64,000 bases of DNA from the NCBI RefSeq assembly GCF_010731575.1, contig NZ_AP022617.1:2356001-2420000 (forward strand). Reading direction: 5' to 3'. Origin of the DNA: Mycolicibacterium monacense (lineage in GTDB: Bacteria; Actinomycetota; Actinomycetes; Mycobacteriales; Mycobacteriaceae). Below the pieces are notes generated by a model. It did no database searches and was not told the origin of the DNA. It was given only the letters and a program-made list of their open reading frames with translations. The position numbers were made by a program, and so were the translations under genes. Below are positions 8,061 through 18,562 of this stretch, one piece after another (position 1 is the stretch's first letter; each line of letters begins with the position of its first letter).

Positions 8061-10154
8061 GTGACCACCGTCGACGACATCGCGACGCTGACCCAACCCC
8101 ACCACCCCGACGACTGGTCCGAGTTGGACTCCGTCGCGGTCGACACCGTGCGGGTGCTGGCGGCGGATGCCGTGCAGAAGGTCGGCAACGGCCATCCCGG
8201 TACGGCGATGAGCCTGGCGCCGCTGGCGTACACGCTGTTCCAGCGGACCATGCGGCACGACCCCAGCGATGTGCACTGGCTGGGCCGGGACCGGTTCGTC
8301 CTGTCCTGCGGTCATTCGAGCCTGACGCTCTACATCCAGCTCTACCTGGGCGGGTTCGGTCTCGAGCTCGAGGACATCCAGGCGCTGCGGACCTTCAAGT
8401 CGAAGACCCCGGGCCATCCCGAGTTCCGGCACACCAAGGGTGTGGAGATCACCACCGGCCCGCTCGGTCAGGGCCTCGCCTCGGCCGTGGGTATGGCGAT
8501 GGCGGCGCGCTACGAGCGCGGGCTGTTCGACCCGGACGCCGCGCCGGGCACCAGCCCGTTCGACCACCACATCTACGTGATCGCCTCCGACGGCGACATC
8601 GAAGAGGGTGTGACCAGCGAGGCGTCGTCGCTGGCGGGTACCCAGCAGCTGGGCAACCTCATCGTCTTCTACGACCAGAACCAGATCTCCATCGAGCACG
8701 ACACGAACATCGCGCTGTCGGAGAATGTCGCCGACCGCTACCGCGCCTACGGCTGGCACGTCCAGGAGGTCGAGGGCGGCGAGAACGTCGTCGGAATCGA
8801 AGAAGCCATCGAGGCCGCCAAGGCGGTCACGGACCGCCCGTCCTTCATCGCGGTGCGCACGATCATCGGCTATCCGGCGCCGAACAAGATGAACACCGGC
8901 GGCGTGCACGGCTCGGCGCTCGGTGACGACGAGGTCGCGGCGGTCAAGGAGGTTCTCGGCTTCGACCCGGACAAGACGTTCGAGGTGCGCGACGAGGTCA
9001 TCGAGCACACCCGCAAGCTCGTCCAGCGGGGCCGCGAAGCCCACGAGAAGTGGCAGCCCGAGTTCGACGCCTGGGCCGAGCGCGAACCCGAGCGCAAGAA
9101 GCTGCTCGACCGGCTGCTCGCCCAGGAGCTGCCGGACGGCTGGGACGCCGATCTGACGTACTGGGAGCCGGGCAGCAAGGCGGTCGCCACCCGCGCCGCG
9201 TTCGGCCAGGTGCTCAACGACGTCGCGCCGAAGCTGCCCGAATTGTGGGGCGGTTCGGCCGATTTGGCCGGTAGCAACAACACGACCATCAAGGGCGTGA
9301 AATCGTTCGGCCCGCCGTCGATCTCGACCGACGACTTCACCGCCGACTGGTACGGCCGGGTGCTGCACTTCGGTATCCGCGAACACGCGATGGGCTCGAT
9401 CCTGTCGGGCATCGTGCTGCACGGCCCGACGCGCGCCTTCGGCGGGACGTTCCTGCAGTTCTCCGACTACATGCGGCCGGCGGTGCGGTTGGCGTCGCTG
9501 ATGGACATCGACACCATCTACATCTGGACCCACGATTCGATCGGTCTCGGCGAGGACGGCCCCACGCACCAGCCGATCGAACATCTCGCCGCGCTGCGGG
9601 CGATCCCGAACCTGTCGGTGGTCCGGCCGGGTGACCCGAACGAGACGGCCTACGCCTGGCGCAGCATCCTGGCCCGCGGCAACGGCAGCGGCCCGGTCGG
9701 TTTCATCCTGACCCGACAGGGCATCCCGGTGCTGGAGGGCACCGACTCCGACGGCGTCGCCCGCGGCGGATACGTCCTCGGCGGCGGGAATCCCTCCGAT
9801 GACGCCGACGTCATCATCATCGCGACCGGATCCGAACTCCAGCTCGCGGTGGAGGCGAAGAAGCTCCTCGCCGAGAAGGACCTCACCGCATACGTGGTGT
9901 CCATGCCGTGCGTGGAGTGGTTCGAGTCGCAGCCGAAGGAATACCGCGACAGCGTCCTGCCGCCCAACGTCTCCGCGCGCGTCGCAGTGGAGGCCGCCGT
10001 CGCCCAGAGCTGGTACAAGCTCGTCGGCGACACCGGCGAGATCGTCTCCATCGAGCACTACGGGGAGTCCGCCGACGACAAGACGTTGTTCCGCGAGTTC
10101 GGCTTCACCGCCGAGGCCGTGGCCGCCGCCGCGGAGCGCACCATAAACAACTAA
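8061..10154 (+). CDS. tkt: Transketolase
   Basis: A 697-residue thiamine-diphosphate enzyme, close to the about 700 of M. tuberculosis Tkt. It moves two-carbon units between ketoses and aldoses in the non-oxidative pentose phosphate pathway. Visible are the catalytic-site [13 protein letters not shown] with His45, the TPP/Mg motif [18 protein letters not shown] from about residue 175 through YDQNQIS, and the pyrimidine-binding GIREHAMG. The GTG at 8061 follows AAGGAG at an 8-base spacing; the frame is open further upstream but without a better start. It leads an operon with tal, zwf2, opcA and pgl, so both branches of the pathway are made together. Confidence 0.96.
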   Translation: MTTVDDIATLTQPHHPDDWSELDSVAVDTVRVLAADAVQKVGNGHPGTAMSLAPLAYTLFQRTMRHDPSDVHWLGRDRFVLSCGHSSLTLYIQLYLGGFGLELEDIQALRTFKSKTPGHPEFRHTKGVEITTGPLGQGLASAVGMAMAARYERGLFDPDAAPGTSPFDHHIYVIASDGDIEEGVTSEASSLAGTQQLGNLIVFYDQNQISIEHDTNIALSENVADRYRAYGWHVQEVEGGENVVGIEEAIEAAKAVTDRPSFIAVRTIIGYPAPNKMNTGGVHGSALGDDEVAAVKEVLGFDPDKTFEVRDEVIEHTRKLVQRGREAHEKWQPEFDAWAEREPERKKLLDRLLAQELPDGWDADLTYWEPGSKAVATRAAFGQVLNDVAPKLPELWGGSADLAGSNNTTIKGVKSFGPPSISTDDFTADWYGRVLHFGIREHAMGSILSGIVLHGPTRAFGGTFLQFSDYMRPAVRLASLMDIDTIYIWTHDSIGLGEDGPTHQPIEHLAALRAIPNLSVVRPGDPNETAYAWRSILARGNGSGPVGFILTRQGIPVLEGTDSDGVARGGYVLGGGNPSDDADVIIIATGSELQLAVEAKKLLAEKDLTAYVVSMPCVEWFESQPKEYRDSVLPPNVSARVAVEAAVAQSWYKLVGDTGEIVSIEHYGESADDKTLFREFGFTAEAVAAAAERTINN

Positions 10155-10182
10155 CCGACAAGGCAAGGGCAGGTATCAGACG

Positions 10183-11301
10183 ATGACTCAGAATTCGAAC
10201 CTCGCGGCGCTCAGCGCCGCCGGGGTGTCCGTATGGCTCGACGATCTGTCCCGTGAGCGATTGCAGACCGGAAACCTGCAGGAGCTGATCGACACCCGCA
10301 GCGTCGTGGGGGTGACCACCAACCCGTCGATCTTCCAGGCGGCGCTGTCGAAGGGTGACGCCTACGACGCCCAGGTGAAGGAACTCGCCGAGCGCGGCGC
10401 CGACGTCGACGCCACCATCCGCACCGTCACCACCGACGACGTGCGCAACGCCTGCGACGTGCTGGCCAAGCAGTACGAACTGTCCGGCGGCGTCGACGGG
10501 CGGGTGTCCATCGAGGTCGACCCGCGGCTGGCGCACGATACGGACAAGACGATCCTGCAGGCCATCGAGCTGTGGAAGATCGTCGACCGGCCCAACCTGC
10601 TGATCAAGATCCCGGCCACCGAGGCGGGTCTGCCTGCCATCACCGCGGTGATCGCCGAGGGCATCTCGGTCAACGTGACGCTGATCTTCTCCGTCGAACG
10701 TCACCGCGCGGTGATGGACGCCTACGTGGCGGGTCTGGAGAAGGCCAAGGAGGCCGGCCACGACCTGTCCACGATCCACTCGGTCGCCTCGTTCTTCGTC
10801 TCGCGCGTCGACACCGAGATCGACAACCGCCTGGAGAAGGTCGGAACCGAGGAGGCCCTGGCGCTGCGCGGTCAGGCCGGCGTCGCCAACGCCCGGTTGG
10901 CCTACGCCGCCTACGAGGAGGTCTTCGTCGGCGGGTCGCGGTTCGAGGAGCTCAAGGCCGCCGGCGCCCGGGTGCAGCGGCCGCTGTGGGCGTCGACCGG
11001 GGTGAAGAACCCCGACTACTCCGACACCCTCTACGTCACCGAACTCGTCGCGCCGAACACGGTGAACACGATGCCGGAGAAGACGCTCGAGGCGGTCGCC
11101 GACCACGGTGTGATCACCGGCGACACGGTGACCGGCAAGGCCGCCGAAGCGCAGGCGGTGTTCGACAAGCTCGACGCCGTCGGCATCGACCTGCGCGACG
11201 TGTTCCTGGTGCTGGAAACCGAGGGCGTCGAGAAGTTCGAGAAGTCGTGGCAGGAGTTGCTCGAGGCCACGCAGGGCCAGCTCGACGAGAAGAAGTCCTG
11301 A
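10183..11301 (+). CDS. tal: Transaldolase
   Basis: A 372-residue cytosolic enzyme of the longer TalB-type subfamily used by actinobacteria. It transfers dihydroxyacetone units between sedoheptulose-7-phosphate and glyceraldehyde-3-phosphate. The N-terminus [15 protein letters not shown], the [12 protein letters not shown] strand and LLIKIPAT with Schiff-base Lys142 are diagnostic. It follows tkt by 28 bases and precedes zwf2 by 7, so it lies inside the pentose-phosphate operon. Nothing is missing, and length equals the usual mycobacterial protein. Confidence 0.96.
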   Translation: MTQNSNLAALSAAGVSVWLDDLSRERLQTGNLQELIDTRSVVGVTTNPSIFQAALSKGDAYDAQVKELAERGADVDATIRTVTTDDVRNACDVLAKQYELSGGVDGRVSIEVDPRLAHDTDKTILQAIELWKIVDRPNLLIKIPATEAGLPAITAVIAEGISVNVTLIFSVERHRAVMDAYVAGLEKAKEAGHDLSTIHSVASFFVSRVDTEIDNRLEKVGTEEALALRGQAGVANARLAYAAYEEVFVGGSRFEELKAAGARVQRPLWASTGVKNPDYSDTLYVTELVAPNTVNTMPEKTLEAVADHGVITGDTVTGKAAEAQAVFDKLDAVGIDLRDVFLVLETEGVEKFEKSWQELLEATQGQLDEKKS

Positions 11302-11308
11302 GCCGCGC

Positions 11309-12880
11309 ATGGTGGCGGTGAACCGGCCGGTCCCCGGAGTGCCGACTCCCGCCCCGGCGGGTTGGCGGAATCCGCTGCGTGACAAACGCGATAAGCGCAT
11401 GCCCCGGATCGCCGGGCCGTGCGGTGTGGTCATCTTCGGGGTCACCGGCGATCTGTCCCGCAAGAAGCTGATGCCGGCGATCTACGACCTGGCCAACCGG
11501 GGGCTGCTGCCCGCGTCGTTCTCGCTCGTCGGGTTCGCCCGAAGGGACTGGGCCGACGAGGATTTCGGACAGGTCGTCTACGAGGCGGTCAAGAAGCACG
11601 CCCGCACCCCGTTCCGCCAGGAGGTGTGGGACCGGCTGGCCGAGGGAATCCGGTTCGTCCAGGGCACATTCGACGATGAAGCCGCCTTCGCCACTCTCGC
11701 CGAAACCCTGGAGAAGCTCGACGTCGAACGCGGCACCGGCGGCAATCACGCGTTCTACCTGTCGATCCCGCCGAAGGCGTTCCCGGTGGTCTGCGAACAG
11801 CTGCGTAGATCCGGGCTGGCGCGTCCCCAGGAGGGCCGCTGGAGCCGGGTGGTGATCGAGAAGCCGTTCGGCCACGACCTCGAGAGCGCGGTCGAACTCA
11901 ACTCGGTGGTGAACAGCGTGTTCCCCGAGGAGTCGGTGTTCCGCATCGACCACTACCTCGGCAAGGAGACCGTGCAGAACATCCTGGCGCTGCGGTTCGC
12001 CAATGAACTGTACGAGCCGGTCTGGAACAACAACTACGTCGACCACGTCCAGATCACGATGGCCGAGGACATCGGATTGGGCGGGCGCGCAGGCTATTAC
12101 GACGGCATCGGCGCCGCCCGCGACGTGATCCAGAACCACCTGCTGCAACTGTTGGCGCTGACGGCGATGGAGGAACCGGTCAGCTTCCATCCCCACGAGC
12201 TGCAGGCCGAGAAGATCAAGGTGCTCTCCGCGGTGCGGTTGGCTCAACCCCTCGACCAGACCACCTCCCGCGGTCAGTACACCGGCGGGTGGCAGGGCGG
12301 TGAGAAGGTGGTCGGCCTGCACGACGAGGAGGGGTTCTCCAAGACGTCGACGACCGAGACGTTCGCCGCGATCACCCTCGACATCGACACCCGCCGCTGG
12401 GCCGGGGTGCCGTTCTATCTGCGCACCGGAAAACGACTGGGCCGCAGGGTCACCGAGATCGCGCTGGTGTTCCGCCGGGCGCCGCACCTGCCGTTCGACG
12501 CGACGATGACCGAGGAACTGGGCCAGAACGCGCTGGTGATCCGGGTGCAGCCCGACGAGGGCATCACGCTGCGGTTCGGCTCCAAGGTGCCGGGCAGCGC
12601 GATGGAGGTCCGCGACGTCAACATGGACTTCTCCTACGGGTCGGCGTTCGCCGAGGATTCCCCCGAGGCCTACGAGCGGTTGATCCTCGACGTGCTGCTC
12701 GGTGAACCGTCGCTGTTCCCGGTCAACGCCGAGGTCGAACTGTCCTGGAACATCCTGGATCCGGTGCTGGACTACTGGGCTTCGCACGGCAAGCCGGATC
12801 CGTACGAGTCGGGCACGTGGGGGCCGGAGTCGGCGTTCGAGATGCTGCGGCGAGACGGCCGCGAATGGAGGCGGCCGTGA
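11309..12880 (+). CDS. zwf2: Glucose-6-phosphate 1-dehydrogenase
   Basis: A 523-residue enzyme oxidising glucose-6-phosphate to 6-phosphogluconolactone with NADP or F420-independent cofactors. It has the cofactor site IFGVTGDLSRKKL (about 46-58) and substrate-binding/catalytic RIDHYLGKETV from about residue 212. From WRNPLRDKRDKR to the C-terminal GREWRRP it matches M. tuberculosis Zwf2 closely. The first about 17 residues differ between species, so the exact start (ATG 11309 or a nearby GTG) is open. The end overlaps opcA by 4 bases, which fits OpcA acting as its assembly/activation partner. Confidence 0.95.
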   Translation: MVAVNRPVPGVPTPAPAGWRNPLRDKRDKRMPRIAGPCGVVIFGVTGDLSRKKLMPAIYDLANRGLLPASFSLVGFARRDWADEDFGQVVYEAVKKHARTPFRQEVWDRLAEGIRFVQGTFDDEAAFATLAETLEKLDVERGTGGNHAFYLSIPPKAFPVVCEQLRRSGLARPQEGRWSRVVIEKPFGHDLESAVELNSVVNSVFPEESVFRIDHYLGKETVQNILALRFANELYEPVWNNNYVDHVQITMAEDIGLGGRAGYYDGIGAARDVIQNHLLQLLALTAMEEPVSFHPHELQAEKIKVLSAVRLAQPLDQTTSRGQYTGGWQGGEKVVGLHDEEGFSKTSTTETFAAITLDIDTRRWAGVPFYLRTGKRLGRRVTEIALVFRRAPHLPFDATMTEELGQNALVIRVQPDEGITLRFGSKVPGSAMEVRDVNMDFSYGSAFAEDSPEAYERLILDVLLGEPSLFPVNAEVELSWNILDPVLDYWASHGKPDPYESGTWGPESAFEMLRRDGREWRRP

Positions 12881-13788
12881 TTGTCGACCTGCCCGACACC
12901 ACCACCAACGATCTGAACAAGAAGATCACGTCGCTGCGTGAGGAGGGCGGCGCGATCACGCTGGGCCGGGTGCTCACCCTGGTCATCGCCCCGGACTGCG
13001 AGGACCTGGTCGAGTTCTCGATCGACGCGGCCGTCTCGGCGAGCCGTGAGCATCCCTGCCGCATCATCGTGGTGGTCCCCGACGACCCCATCGCCGACGC
13101 ACCCCGCCTCGACGGGCAGCTGCGCGTCGGCGGCGACGCGGGGGCCGGTGAGGTCGTCGTGCTGCGCACCTCCGGACCGCTGGCCGCGCATGCGAGCAGC
13201 GTCGTGCTGCCGTTCCTGTTGCCCGATACGCCGGTGGTGGCGTGGTGGCCGGGTGTCGCCCCGGATGTGCCGGCACAGGATCCGTTGGGCCGTTTGGCGA
13301 TCCGGCGGATCACCGATGCGACCGGGACTGCGGATCCGCTGGCGTCGATCAAGGGCCGGTTGAAGGGCTACACCGCCGGTGACACGGACCTGGCCTGGAG
13401 CCGGATCACCTACTGGCGTGCCCTGCTCACCTCGGCGGTCGACCAGCCGCCCTACGAGCCGATCACCTCGGTGGTCGTGTCCGGGCTGAAGGACGAACCC
13501 GCACTCGACGTCCTGGCCGGGTGGCTGGCCAGCCGTGTCGACGGGGAGGTGCGCCGGGAGGTGGGACCGCTGCGGGTGGAGCTCGTCCGCCCCAGTTCGA
13601 CCATCACGCTGCGCCGTCCGCAGGAGGGCATCACGGCGACCCTGAGCCGCACGGGCCGCCCGGACGCGCTGTTGCCGTTGGCCCGGCGCGAGGCGCGGGA
13701 TTGTCTGGCGGAGGATCTGCGCCGCCTCGACGCGGACGAGATCTACCACGAGGCGCTGCAGGGTATCGACAAGGTGGTGTACGCATGA
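12877..13788 (+). CDS. opcA: Glucose-6-phosphate dehydrogenase assembly protein OpcA
   Basis: A 303-residue protein, exactly the length I recall for the M. tuberculosis homologue. OpcA proteins are needed for assembly or allosteric activation of glucose-6-phosphate dehydrogenase in cyanobacteria and actinobacteria. Starting at the GTG at 12877 gives [16 protein letters not shown], aligning with the family N-terminus, and creates a GTGA overlap with the zwf2 stop. The upstream in-frame ATG at 12865 is less likely. Characteristic stretches are [33 protein letters not shown] and the C-terminal [19 protein letters not shown]. The end overlaps pgl in ATGA. Confidence 0.94.
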   Translation: MIVDLPDTTTNDLNKKITSLREEGGAITLGRVLTLVIAPDCEDLVEFSIDAAVSASREHPCRIIVVVPDDPIADAPRLDGQLRVGGDAGAGEVVVLRTSGPLAAHASSVVLPFLLPDTPVVAWWPGVAPDVPAQDPLGRLAIRRITDATGTADPLASIKGRLKGYTAGDTDLAWSRITYWRALLTSAVDQPPYEPITSVVVSGLKDEPALDVLAGWLASRVDGEVRREVGPLRVELVRPSSTITLRRPQEGITATLSRTGRPDALLPLARREARDCLAEDLRRLDADEIYHEALQGIDKVVYA

Positions 13789-14522
13789 CGGTTTCAGTGC
13801 GCCGGTACCCGGACGGCGATGCGCTGGTCACGGCGGTCGGTGACCGGCTCGCCGACGAGATCGTGTCGGCCGTCGAGTTCCGCGGGCGGGCGAACATCGT
13901 GTTGACCGGCGGCGGCACCGGCATCAAGCTCCTTGCCCGCCTCGGCACCCACGACGATCGCATCGACTGGTCGAAGGTGCATGTGTTCTTCGGCGACGAG
14001 CGGTACGTGCCCGAGGCGGACGACGAACGCAACGACAAACAGGCCCGCGAGACCCTGCTGGACCACATCGACATCCCGACGGCCAATGTCCACGCGATGC
14101 CCGCGGCCGACGGTGAGTTCGGGGACGACCTCGACGCCGCCGCGCTGGCCTACGAGCAGGTGCTGGCGGGGCAGGCCGAACAGGACGAACCGACGCCGGT
14201 GTTCGACGTGCACCTACTCGGGATGGGCCCCGAGGGACATGTCAACTCGCTCTTCCCGCATACCCAGGCGGTGCGCGAGACCGCCCGCATGGTGGTCGGC
14301 GTGACGGACTCCCCTAAACCGCCGCCCCAGCGGATCACGTTGACGCTGCCCGCGGTTCAACGTTCCCGCGAGGTGTGGCTGGTGGTGTCGGGTGACGGTA
14401 AGGCCGAGGCGGTCGCCGCCGCCGTCGGCGGCGCCGACCCCGACGACTGGCCGGCCGCCGGCGCCGTCGGACGCGAGGCGACGGTGTGGTTCCTCGACGA
14501 GGGCGCCGCCTCGCGGCTCTGA
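13785..14522 (+). CDS. pgl: 6-phosphogluconolactonase
   Basis: A 245-residue hydrolase of the SOL/DevB family that opens 6-phosphogluconolactone. Family features are the N-terminal [30 protein letters not shown] and [17 protein letters not shown] (about 141-157), which includes the catalytic His. The ATG overlaps the opcA stop (ATGA), so it is translationally coupled. It completes the oxidative branch in this operon; the 6-phosphogluconate dehydrogenase gene is not in the window. The following 187 bases to the next gene contain no convincing coding sequence. Confidence 0.95.
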   Translation: MTVSVRRYPDGDALVTAVGDRLADEIVSAVEFRGRANIVLTGGGTGIKLLARLGTHDDRIDWSKVHVFFGDERYVPEADDERNDKQARETLLDHIDIPTANVHAMPAADGEFGDDLDAAALAYEQVLAGQAEQDEPTPVFDVHLLGMGPEGHVNSLFPHTQAVRETARMVVGVTDSPKPPPQRITLTLPAVQRSREVWLVVSGDGKAEAVAAAVGGADPDDWPAAGAVGREATVWFLDEGAASRL

Positions 14523-14705
14523 CCCGCTACTCCTCGCCGACCCGCTGGGCCTGGGCGTCGTTCTGTGCGGCGGCGTAGCCGGCGGTGTAGTCGGCGATGC
14601 GGCGCAGCACGTCGCCGGTGCCCGAGGGTCTGGGGGCGTTCTCGCATTCGCGGGACTGCACGCAATTGAGACGTCAGGACGGCGTCGCCGGTTCCCCCGA
14701 CCCGT

Positions 14706-14711
14706 CATAAT
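14706..14711 (+). promoter_or_regulatory. Candidate leaderless -10 element
   Basis: CATAAT ends 7 bases before the ATG at 14719, placing the transcription start on the start codon. The next gene therefore need not be read from the pgl operon. Confidence 0.45.
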
Positions 14712-14718
14712 GGCGATC

Positions 14719-15093
14719 ATGGTGGACAGAAGCGGTCGGGGTACCACACGCACGGGCACTGAACGCATCAGGAAGCTCGCCCAGGCGGCGCTCAACGCCG
14801 ACGTGACGGTCGAGCAGGTCGACACCATCCTCGACGGCCTCAGCGACACCCTCGACGATCTCAACCGGTCGACGGCCAACTTGGACGTCACGCTGGAACG
14901 CTTCAACGAGACCATCAACCAGATCAACGCGTTGGCGCCGCGGCTCATCGCAGTGGTCGACCAGATGGAGGGCATCGTCGGCCGCGTCGAACGCCTCGTC
15001 GGTATGGGTGAGGCGGTGCTCGGCCCGCTGGCGGCGACGGAGAACGCGGTGCGCGGCGCACTCAACGCGGTGCGCCGCAGCACCGGCCTCTGA
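14719..15093 (+). CDS. Small coiled-coil protein, Rv1444c-like
   Basis: A 124-residue protein (127 if the ATG at 14710 is used) without signal peptide. After a basic start (VDRSGRGTTRTGTERIRK) nearly the whole chain is amphipathic helix with heptad-like spacing, for example VEQVDTILDGLSDTLDDLNRS and VVDQMEGIVGRVERLVGMGEAV. It thus probably forms a coiled coil or helical bundle. Its position after pgl matches the M. tuberculosis conserved hypothetical Rv1444c. Neither ATG has a Shine-Dalgarno sequence; a CATAAT hexamer supports leaderless expression from 14719. The function is unknown; lipid-droplet or membrane-surface association is one possibility for such helices, but nothing here proves it. 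Confidence 0.75.
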   Translation: MVDRSGRGTTRTGTERIRKLAQAALNADVTVEQVDTILDGLSDTLDDLNRSTANLDVTLERFNETINQINALAPRLIAVVDQMEGIVGRVERLVGMGEAVLGPLAATENAVRGALNAVRRSTGL

Positions 15094-15101
15094 CTTCTTC
15101 T

Positions 15102-15165
15102 GCGCGAGCAGACGCGAATGTACCCAATCACCCGGCGTGTCGCGGACATTTCTGTCTGCTCGCGC
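15102..15165. terminator. Long inverted repeat between convergent genes
   Basis: Two 20-base arms (15102-15121 and 15146-15165) pair with 3 mismatches around a 24-base spacer. The outer 12 bases, GCGCGAGCAGAC, pair perfectly. It fills the gap between the stop of the coiled-coil gene and the stop of ppc. It lacks a T-tract, as usual in mycobacteria. It probably acts as a bidirectional terminator and looks like a dispersed mycobacterial intergenic repeat. Confidence 0.65.
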
Positions 15166-15184
15166 TGGGAGGTGCAGTCGGGTC

Positions 15185-17989
15185 CTAACCGCTGTTGCGC
15201 AGCGCCGTCGCGAGCCCGCTCATGGTGAGCAGGATCCCGCGCTGCACCAGTTCGTCGTCCTCCCCCGACCGGTACCGGCGCAGCAGTTCGACCTGTAGAT
15301 GGTTGAGCGGTTCGAGATACGGGAACCGGTTGAACACCGAGCGGGCCAGCGCCGGGTTGTCGGCCAGCAGATCGTCCTGACCGGTGATCAGCCTGTGCAT
15401 CCGGATGGTGCGCTCGTGTTCGTCGGCGATCTTGTCGAATACACGGCGCCGCAGGTCCTCGTCCTCGACGAGCTCCGAATACCGCGCGGCCAGACCGAGA
15501 TCCGACTTCGCCAGCACCTGCGCCATGTTGGACAGCACGGTGCGGAAGAACGGCCACCGCCGGTAGAGGTCCTGCAGCACCCCCAGCCGGTCCTCGGATT
15601 CGGCCGCCCCTTCGGCGATGTACTGCTCGAAGGCGCTGCCGGTGCCGTACCAGCCGGGCAGCATGACCCGGGACTGGCTCCACGACAGCACCCACGGGAT
15701 GGCCCGCAGATCGGAGATGGACGTCGTCGGCTTGCGTGAGGCCGGCCTGCTGCCGATGTTGAGCGCCCCGATCTCGCTCACCGGGGTGGACGCCTTGAAG
15801 TAGTCGACGAATCCCGGTGTCTCGTGGACCAGTTCGGCGTATGCCCGCTGCGCCCTGGCCGCGAGATCGTCGAGTACCTCGTAAGCCGGCCCGGCCTCGT
15901 CCCCCAACCCCTCGACGTCGAGCAGCGTCGATTCCAGCGTCGCGGCCACCAGCGTCTCGAGGTTGCGGTGCGCGATCCGCGGTTCGGCGTACTTGGCGGC
16001 GATCACCTCACCCTGTTCGGTGATGCGCAGCGAACCGTTCACCGCGCCTGGCGGTTGCGCGAGGATCGCGTCGTAGCTCGGTCCACCACCGCGGCCGACG
16101 GTGCCGCCGCGTCCGTGGAAGAGCCGCAACCGGATACCGGTCTTGCGGGACGATTCGACCAGGTCGAGTTCGGCCCGGTAGAGCGCCCAGTTCGCGGCGA
16201 GATAGCCGCCGTCCTTGTTGGAGTCGGAGTAGCCGAGCATGACCTCCTGGCTGTCACCGCGTGCGGTGACCATGCCGCGGTACAGCGGAAGGTCAAGGGC
16301 CGCTTCGAGGATCGACGATCCGCGCTGTAGGTCGTCGATCGTCTCGAACAGCGGGACGATGCCGACCGGGGCGTACGGTTCGTCATCCGAGACGTCGAGC
16401 AGGCCGGCCTCTTTGAGCAGGATGGCCGCTTCGAGCATGTCCGACACCGACTCACACATCGAGATGATGTAGTTGGGCACCGCCTGCGGGCCGAACACCC
16501 GCACCGCACGCGCCCCGGCCCGGACGATGTCGAGTTCTTTTCGTGCCAGTTCCGACAGTTCGGCCTTCTGGGAGGTGAGCGGGCGACGGGTGGCCAGCTC
16601 AGAGACCAGCAGGTCGATACGGTCCGACTCTGGCAGCGAGGCGTAGTCGTCGTGCACACCCGCCCACGCCAGCAGTTCCGCCACGACCTCCTCGTGGACG
16701 TCGGAGTTCTGCCGCATGTCCAGGCCGGACAGGTGGAAACCGAAGACTCGCACCGCTTCTCGCAGGCGTAGCAACCGGTCGTCGGCGAGTACGGCGCTGC
16801 CGTGGCCCCGCAGCGACGCATCGATGACGTCGAGGTCGGCGAGCAGCTCGGCCGGCGTGGCGTAGCGCTCCAGGCCGAGGTCGAGTTCGTGTTCGGGCTG
16901 GTTGTCGAGAATCTCCAGGGCGGTGGCGGTGAGCCTGCCGTGGATCACCCGCAGCGCGCGCCGGTACGGTTCGTCGGCCCGGGCGGCCTCGTGACAGGCA
17001 TCGGCCAGTGCGGCGAGTTCGTCGCTCACGTGCACCAACCGCGCGGACATCGACAGTTCCTGCTCCAGCCCGGTCAGCTCGGCGAAATAGTGCTCGAAGG
17101 CCGTGTAGGCGGCGCGGGAAGTGGCCTGCCGCACCACCTCCGCGGTGACGTTGGGATTGCCGTCACGGTCGCCGCCGATCCAGGAGCCGGGCCTCAGGAT
17201 CGGTTCTGCCAGCAGGTCCGCGTCAGGCCACCGGGTCTGCAGTGCGGAGCGGACCTCGGCGTTGACGCGTGGGATGACCTCGAAGAACGCGGCGCGGTAG
17301 TAGCGCAGCCCGGTCTCGATCTCGTCCTGGATCTTCAAGCGCGACAGCCTGATCAACGCCGTCTGCCACAGCGTGAGGATGTGCCTGCGCAATTCCAGCT
17401 CGATGTCGCGCCCGTCGTCGGTGGTCTCGTGACCGTGTGCCCGCAGCCGCATGAGCTCGGTGATGCGGTGCTGGGTGTCGAACACCGTGCGCCTGCGGGT
17501 CTCGGTGGGGTGGGCGGTGATCACCGGCGACACCAGCGCACCGCTCAGCGCGGCCGACACCTCGTCGGAATCCAGTTGTGCGGAATCGAGTTTGGCGTAC
17601 GTCGCTGCCAGGCTGCTGTCCTGCGGCGGTTCACCGGCGGCCACGTGCACGGCACGGCGGCGCTCGCGGTGGATGTCCTCGGCCACGTTGGCCAGCAGTG
17701 CGAAATGGGTGAACGCCCGGATGACGGGTATCGCGGCGCGCACCCCGATACCGTCGAACAGTCCGGCGAGTTCGGCCCGGTCGATCTCGGAGCGGCGGAC
17801 CCGGAAGGACTCCACGCGGGCGCGTTCGACGAGGTCGAACACGTCCTCACCGTTCTGCTCGCGGACCGTGTCACCCAGGATGGCGCCCAGCAACCGGATG
17901 TCTTCGCGCATCGGCTCACTGGCTTCGCGGCCCACCTCGGTCCGGGTCACCGAGCCGATCGGTTCGAGCGCTTCTGGGAGGTCAGCCAT
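15185..17989 (-). CDS. ppc: Phosphoenolpyruvate carboxylase
   Basis: A 934-residue cytosolic enzyme that carboxylates phosphoenolpyruvate to oxaloacetate to refill the citric acid cycle. The catalytic [11 protein letters not shown] carries His160. The second active-site loop [14 protein letters not shown] lies near residues 620-633. The C-terminus is ALRNSG, a variant of the usual RNTG end. The frame continues to 18040, but [12 protein letters not shown] at 17989 fits the family N-terminus and has a GATACT hexamer 7 bases upstream. M. tuberculosis lacks ppc, whereas M. smegmatis and M. leprae have it, so the gene is a useful lineage marker. It is the last gene of the gap-side block. Confidence 0.95.
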   Translation of the reverse strand: MADLPEALEPIGSVTRTEVGREASEPMREDIRLLGAILGDTVREQNGEDVFDLVERARVESFRVRRSEIDRAELAGLFDGIGVRAAIPVIRAFTHFALLANVAEDIHRERRRAVHVAAGEPPQDSSLAATYAKLDSAQLDSDEVSAALSGALVSPVITAHPTETRRRTVFDTQHRITELMRLRAHGHETTDDGRDIELELRRHILTLWQTALIRLSRLKIQDEIETGLRYYRAAFFEVIPRVNAEVRSALQTRWPDADLLAEPILRPGSWIGGDRDGNPNVTAEVVRQATSRAAYTAFEHYFAELTGLEQELSMSARLVHVSDELAALADACHEAARADEPYRRALRVIHGRLTATALEILDNQPEHELDLGLERYATPAELLADLDVIDASLRGHGSAVLADDRLLRLREAVRVFGFHLSGLDMRQNSDVHEEVVAELLAWAGVHDDYASLPESDRIDLLVSELATRRPLTSQKAELSELARKELDIVRAGARAVRVFGPQAVPNYIISMCESVSDMLEAAILLKEAGLLDVSDDEPYAPVGIVPLFETIDDLQRGSSILEAALDLPLYRGMVTARGDSQEVMLGYSDSNKDGGYLAANWALYRAELDLVESSRKTGIRLRLFHGRGGTVGRGGGPSYDAILAQPPGAVNGSLRITEQGEVIAAKYAEPRIAHRNLETLVAATLESTLLDVEGLGDEAGPAYEVLDDLAARAQRAYAELVHETPGFVDYFKASTPVSEIGALNIGSRPASRKPTTSISDLRAIPWVLSWSQSRVMLPGWYGTGSAFEQYIAEGAAESEDRLGVLQDLYRRWPFFRTVLSNMAQVLAKSDLGLAARYSELVEDEDLRRRVFDKIADEHERTIRMHRLITGQDDLLADNPALARSVFNRFPYLEPLNHLQVELLRRYRSGEDDELVQRGILLTMSGLATALRNSG

Positions 17990-17996
17990 GCGTTCC

Positions 17997-18002
17997 AGTA
18001 TC
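17997..18002 (-). promoter_or_regulatory. Candidate leaderless -10 element of ppc
   Basis: GATACT on the minus strand lies 7 bases before the ATG at 17989, and no Shine-Dalgarno sequence is present. It suggests that ppc has its own promoter in addition to read-through from upstream genes. Confidence 0.5.
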
Positions 18003-18063
18003 GGCGTCCGGCGGACCCGCCGCATGGCGGGCGGGTCCACGGGACGGTGGTCGTGGGGTCAGG

Positions 18064-18240
18064 TCAGACGTCGCCGGCGGGCTTGTCGGCGCCGGTGATG
18101 TCACGCTCGTGCTGCACGCGACGTTCCAGTTCGTCGTCATCGAGCGGGCGCGGTTCCTTCGCGTGCTCGCGATGATCGGGATGCACCTCTTCGGTCGGCA
18201 CCATCACGTCGCTGATATCGGGGTTGTCGTCTCGAGCCAT
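18064..18240 (-). CDS. Small acidic hypothetical protein, 58 aa
   Basis: A 58-residue, highly charged protein beginning MARDDNPDISDVMVPTEEV and containing RPLDDDELERRVQHERD. It has no signal peptide and no membrane segment, and it is probably largely disordered with one amphipathic helix. It lies between secG and ppc on the same strand (57 and 74 bases away). I do not recognise the family. The codon composition (third-position GC) agrees with neighbours, and the ATG at 18240 is the first sensible start, although the frame opens to 18273. No strong Shine-Dalgarno sequence precedes it. Confidence 0.6.
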   Translation of the reverse strand: MARDDNPDISDVMVPTEEVHPDHREHAKEPRPLDDDELERRVQHERDITGADKPAGDV

Positions 18241-18297
18241 GACAGGTCGATACCCACCGCGAGCTTGCGGCAACCCGTCTGTGACGGGTGTGACGGG

Positions 18298-18531
18298 TCA
18301 GCTGTACTTGATCTGCAGCGCCACGCCGACGATCGAGACCACCCAGATGCCGACGACGAACAGCGTCAACCGGTCGAGGTTCTTCTCGACGACCGTGGAG
18401 CCCGAGAGGCTCGACTGGACGCCGCCCCCGAACAGGGTCGACAGACCGCCGCCCTTGGCACGATGCAGCAGCACCAGGAGCACCACCAGCAAGCTGGTGA
18501 CGATCAACGTGATCTGCAGTGCGAGAACCAT
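18298..18531 (-). CDS. secG: Protein translocase subunit SecG
   Basis: A 77-residue inner-membrane subunit of the SecYEG channel. It has two transmembrane helices (about 3-22 and 55-74). The conserved cytoplasmic loop HRAKGGGLSTLFGGG is followed by QSSLSGSTVVEKNLDRLT. It is nearly identical in length and sequence to mycobacterial SecG as I recall it. It follows tpiA by 31 bases at the end of the gap-pgk-tpiA series, the common actinobacterial arrangement. The ATG at 18531 is set by alignment; upstream codons in frame are not family sequence. Confidence 0.95.
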   Translation of the reverse strand: MVLALQITLIVTSLLVVLLVLLHRAKGGGLSTLFGGGVQSSLSGSTVVEKNLDRLTLFVVGIWVVSIVGVALQIKYS

Positions 18532-18562
18532 GGCGGACAGCCTACAGGCCGGGAACCTGCGG

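Noticed and set aside
7989..10166. 725-aa frame antisense to transketolase
   Set aside because: Composition typical of antisense GC-rich frames and full overlap with a certain gene.
14527..14661. Possible 44-aa minus-strand frame after pgl, from a GTG
   Set aside because: No Shine-Dalgarno or -10, no recognised family; may be a gene remnant but cannot be supported.
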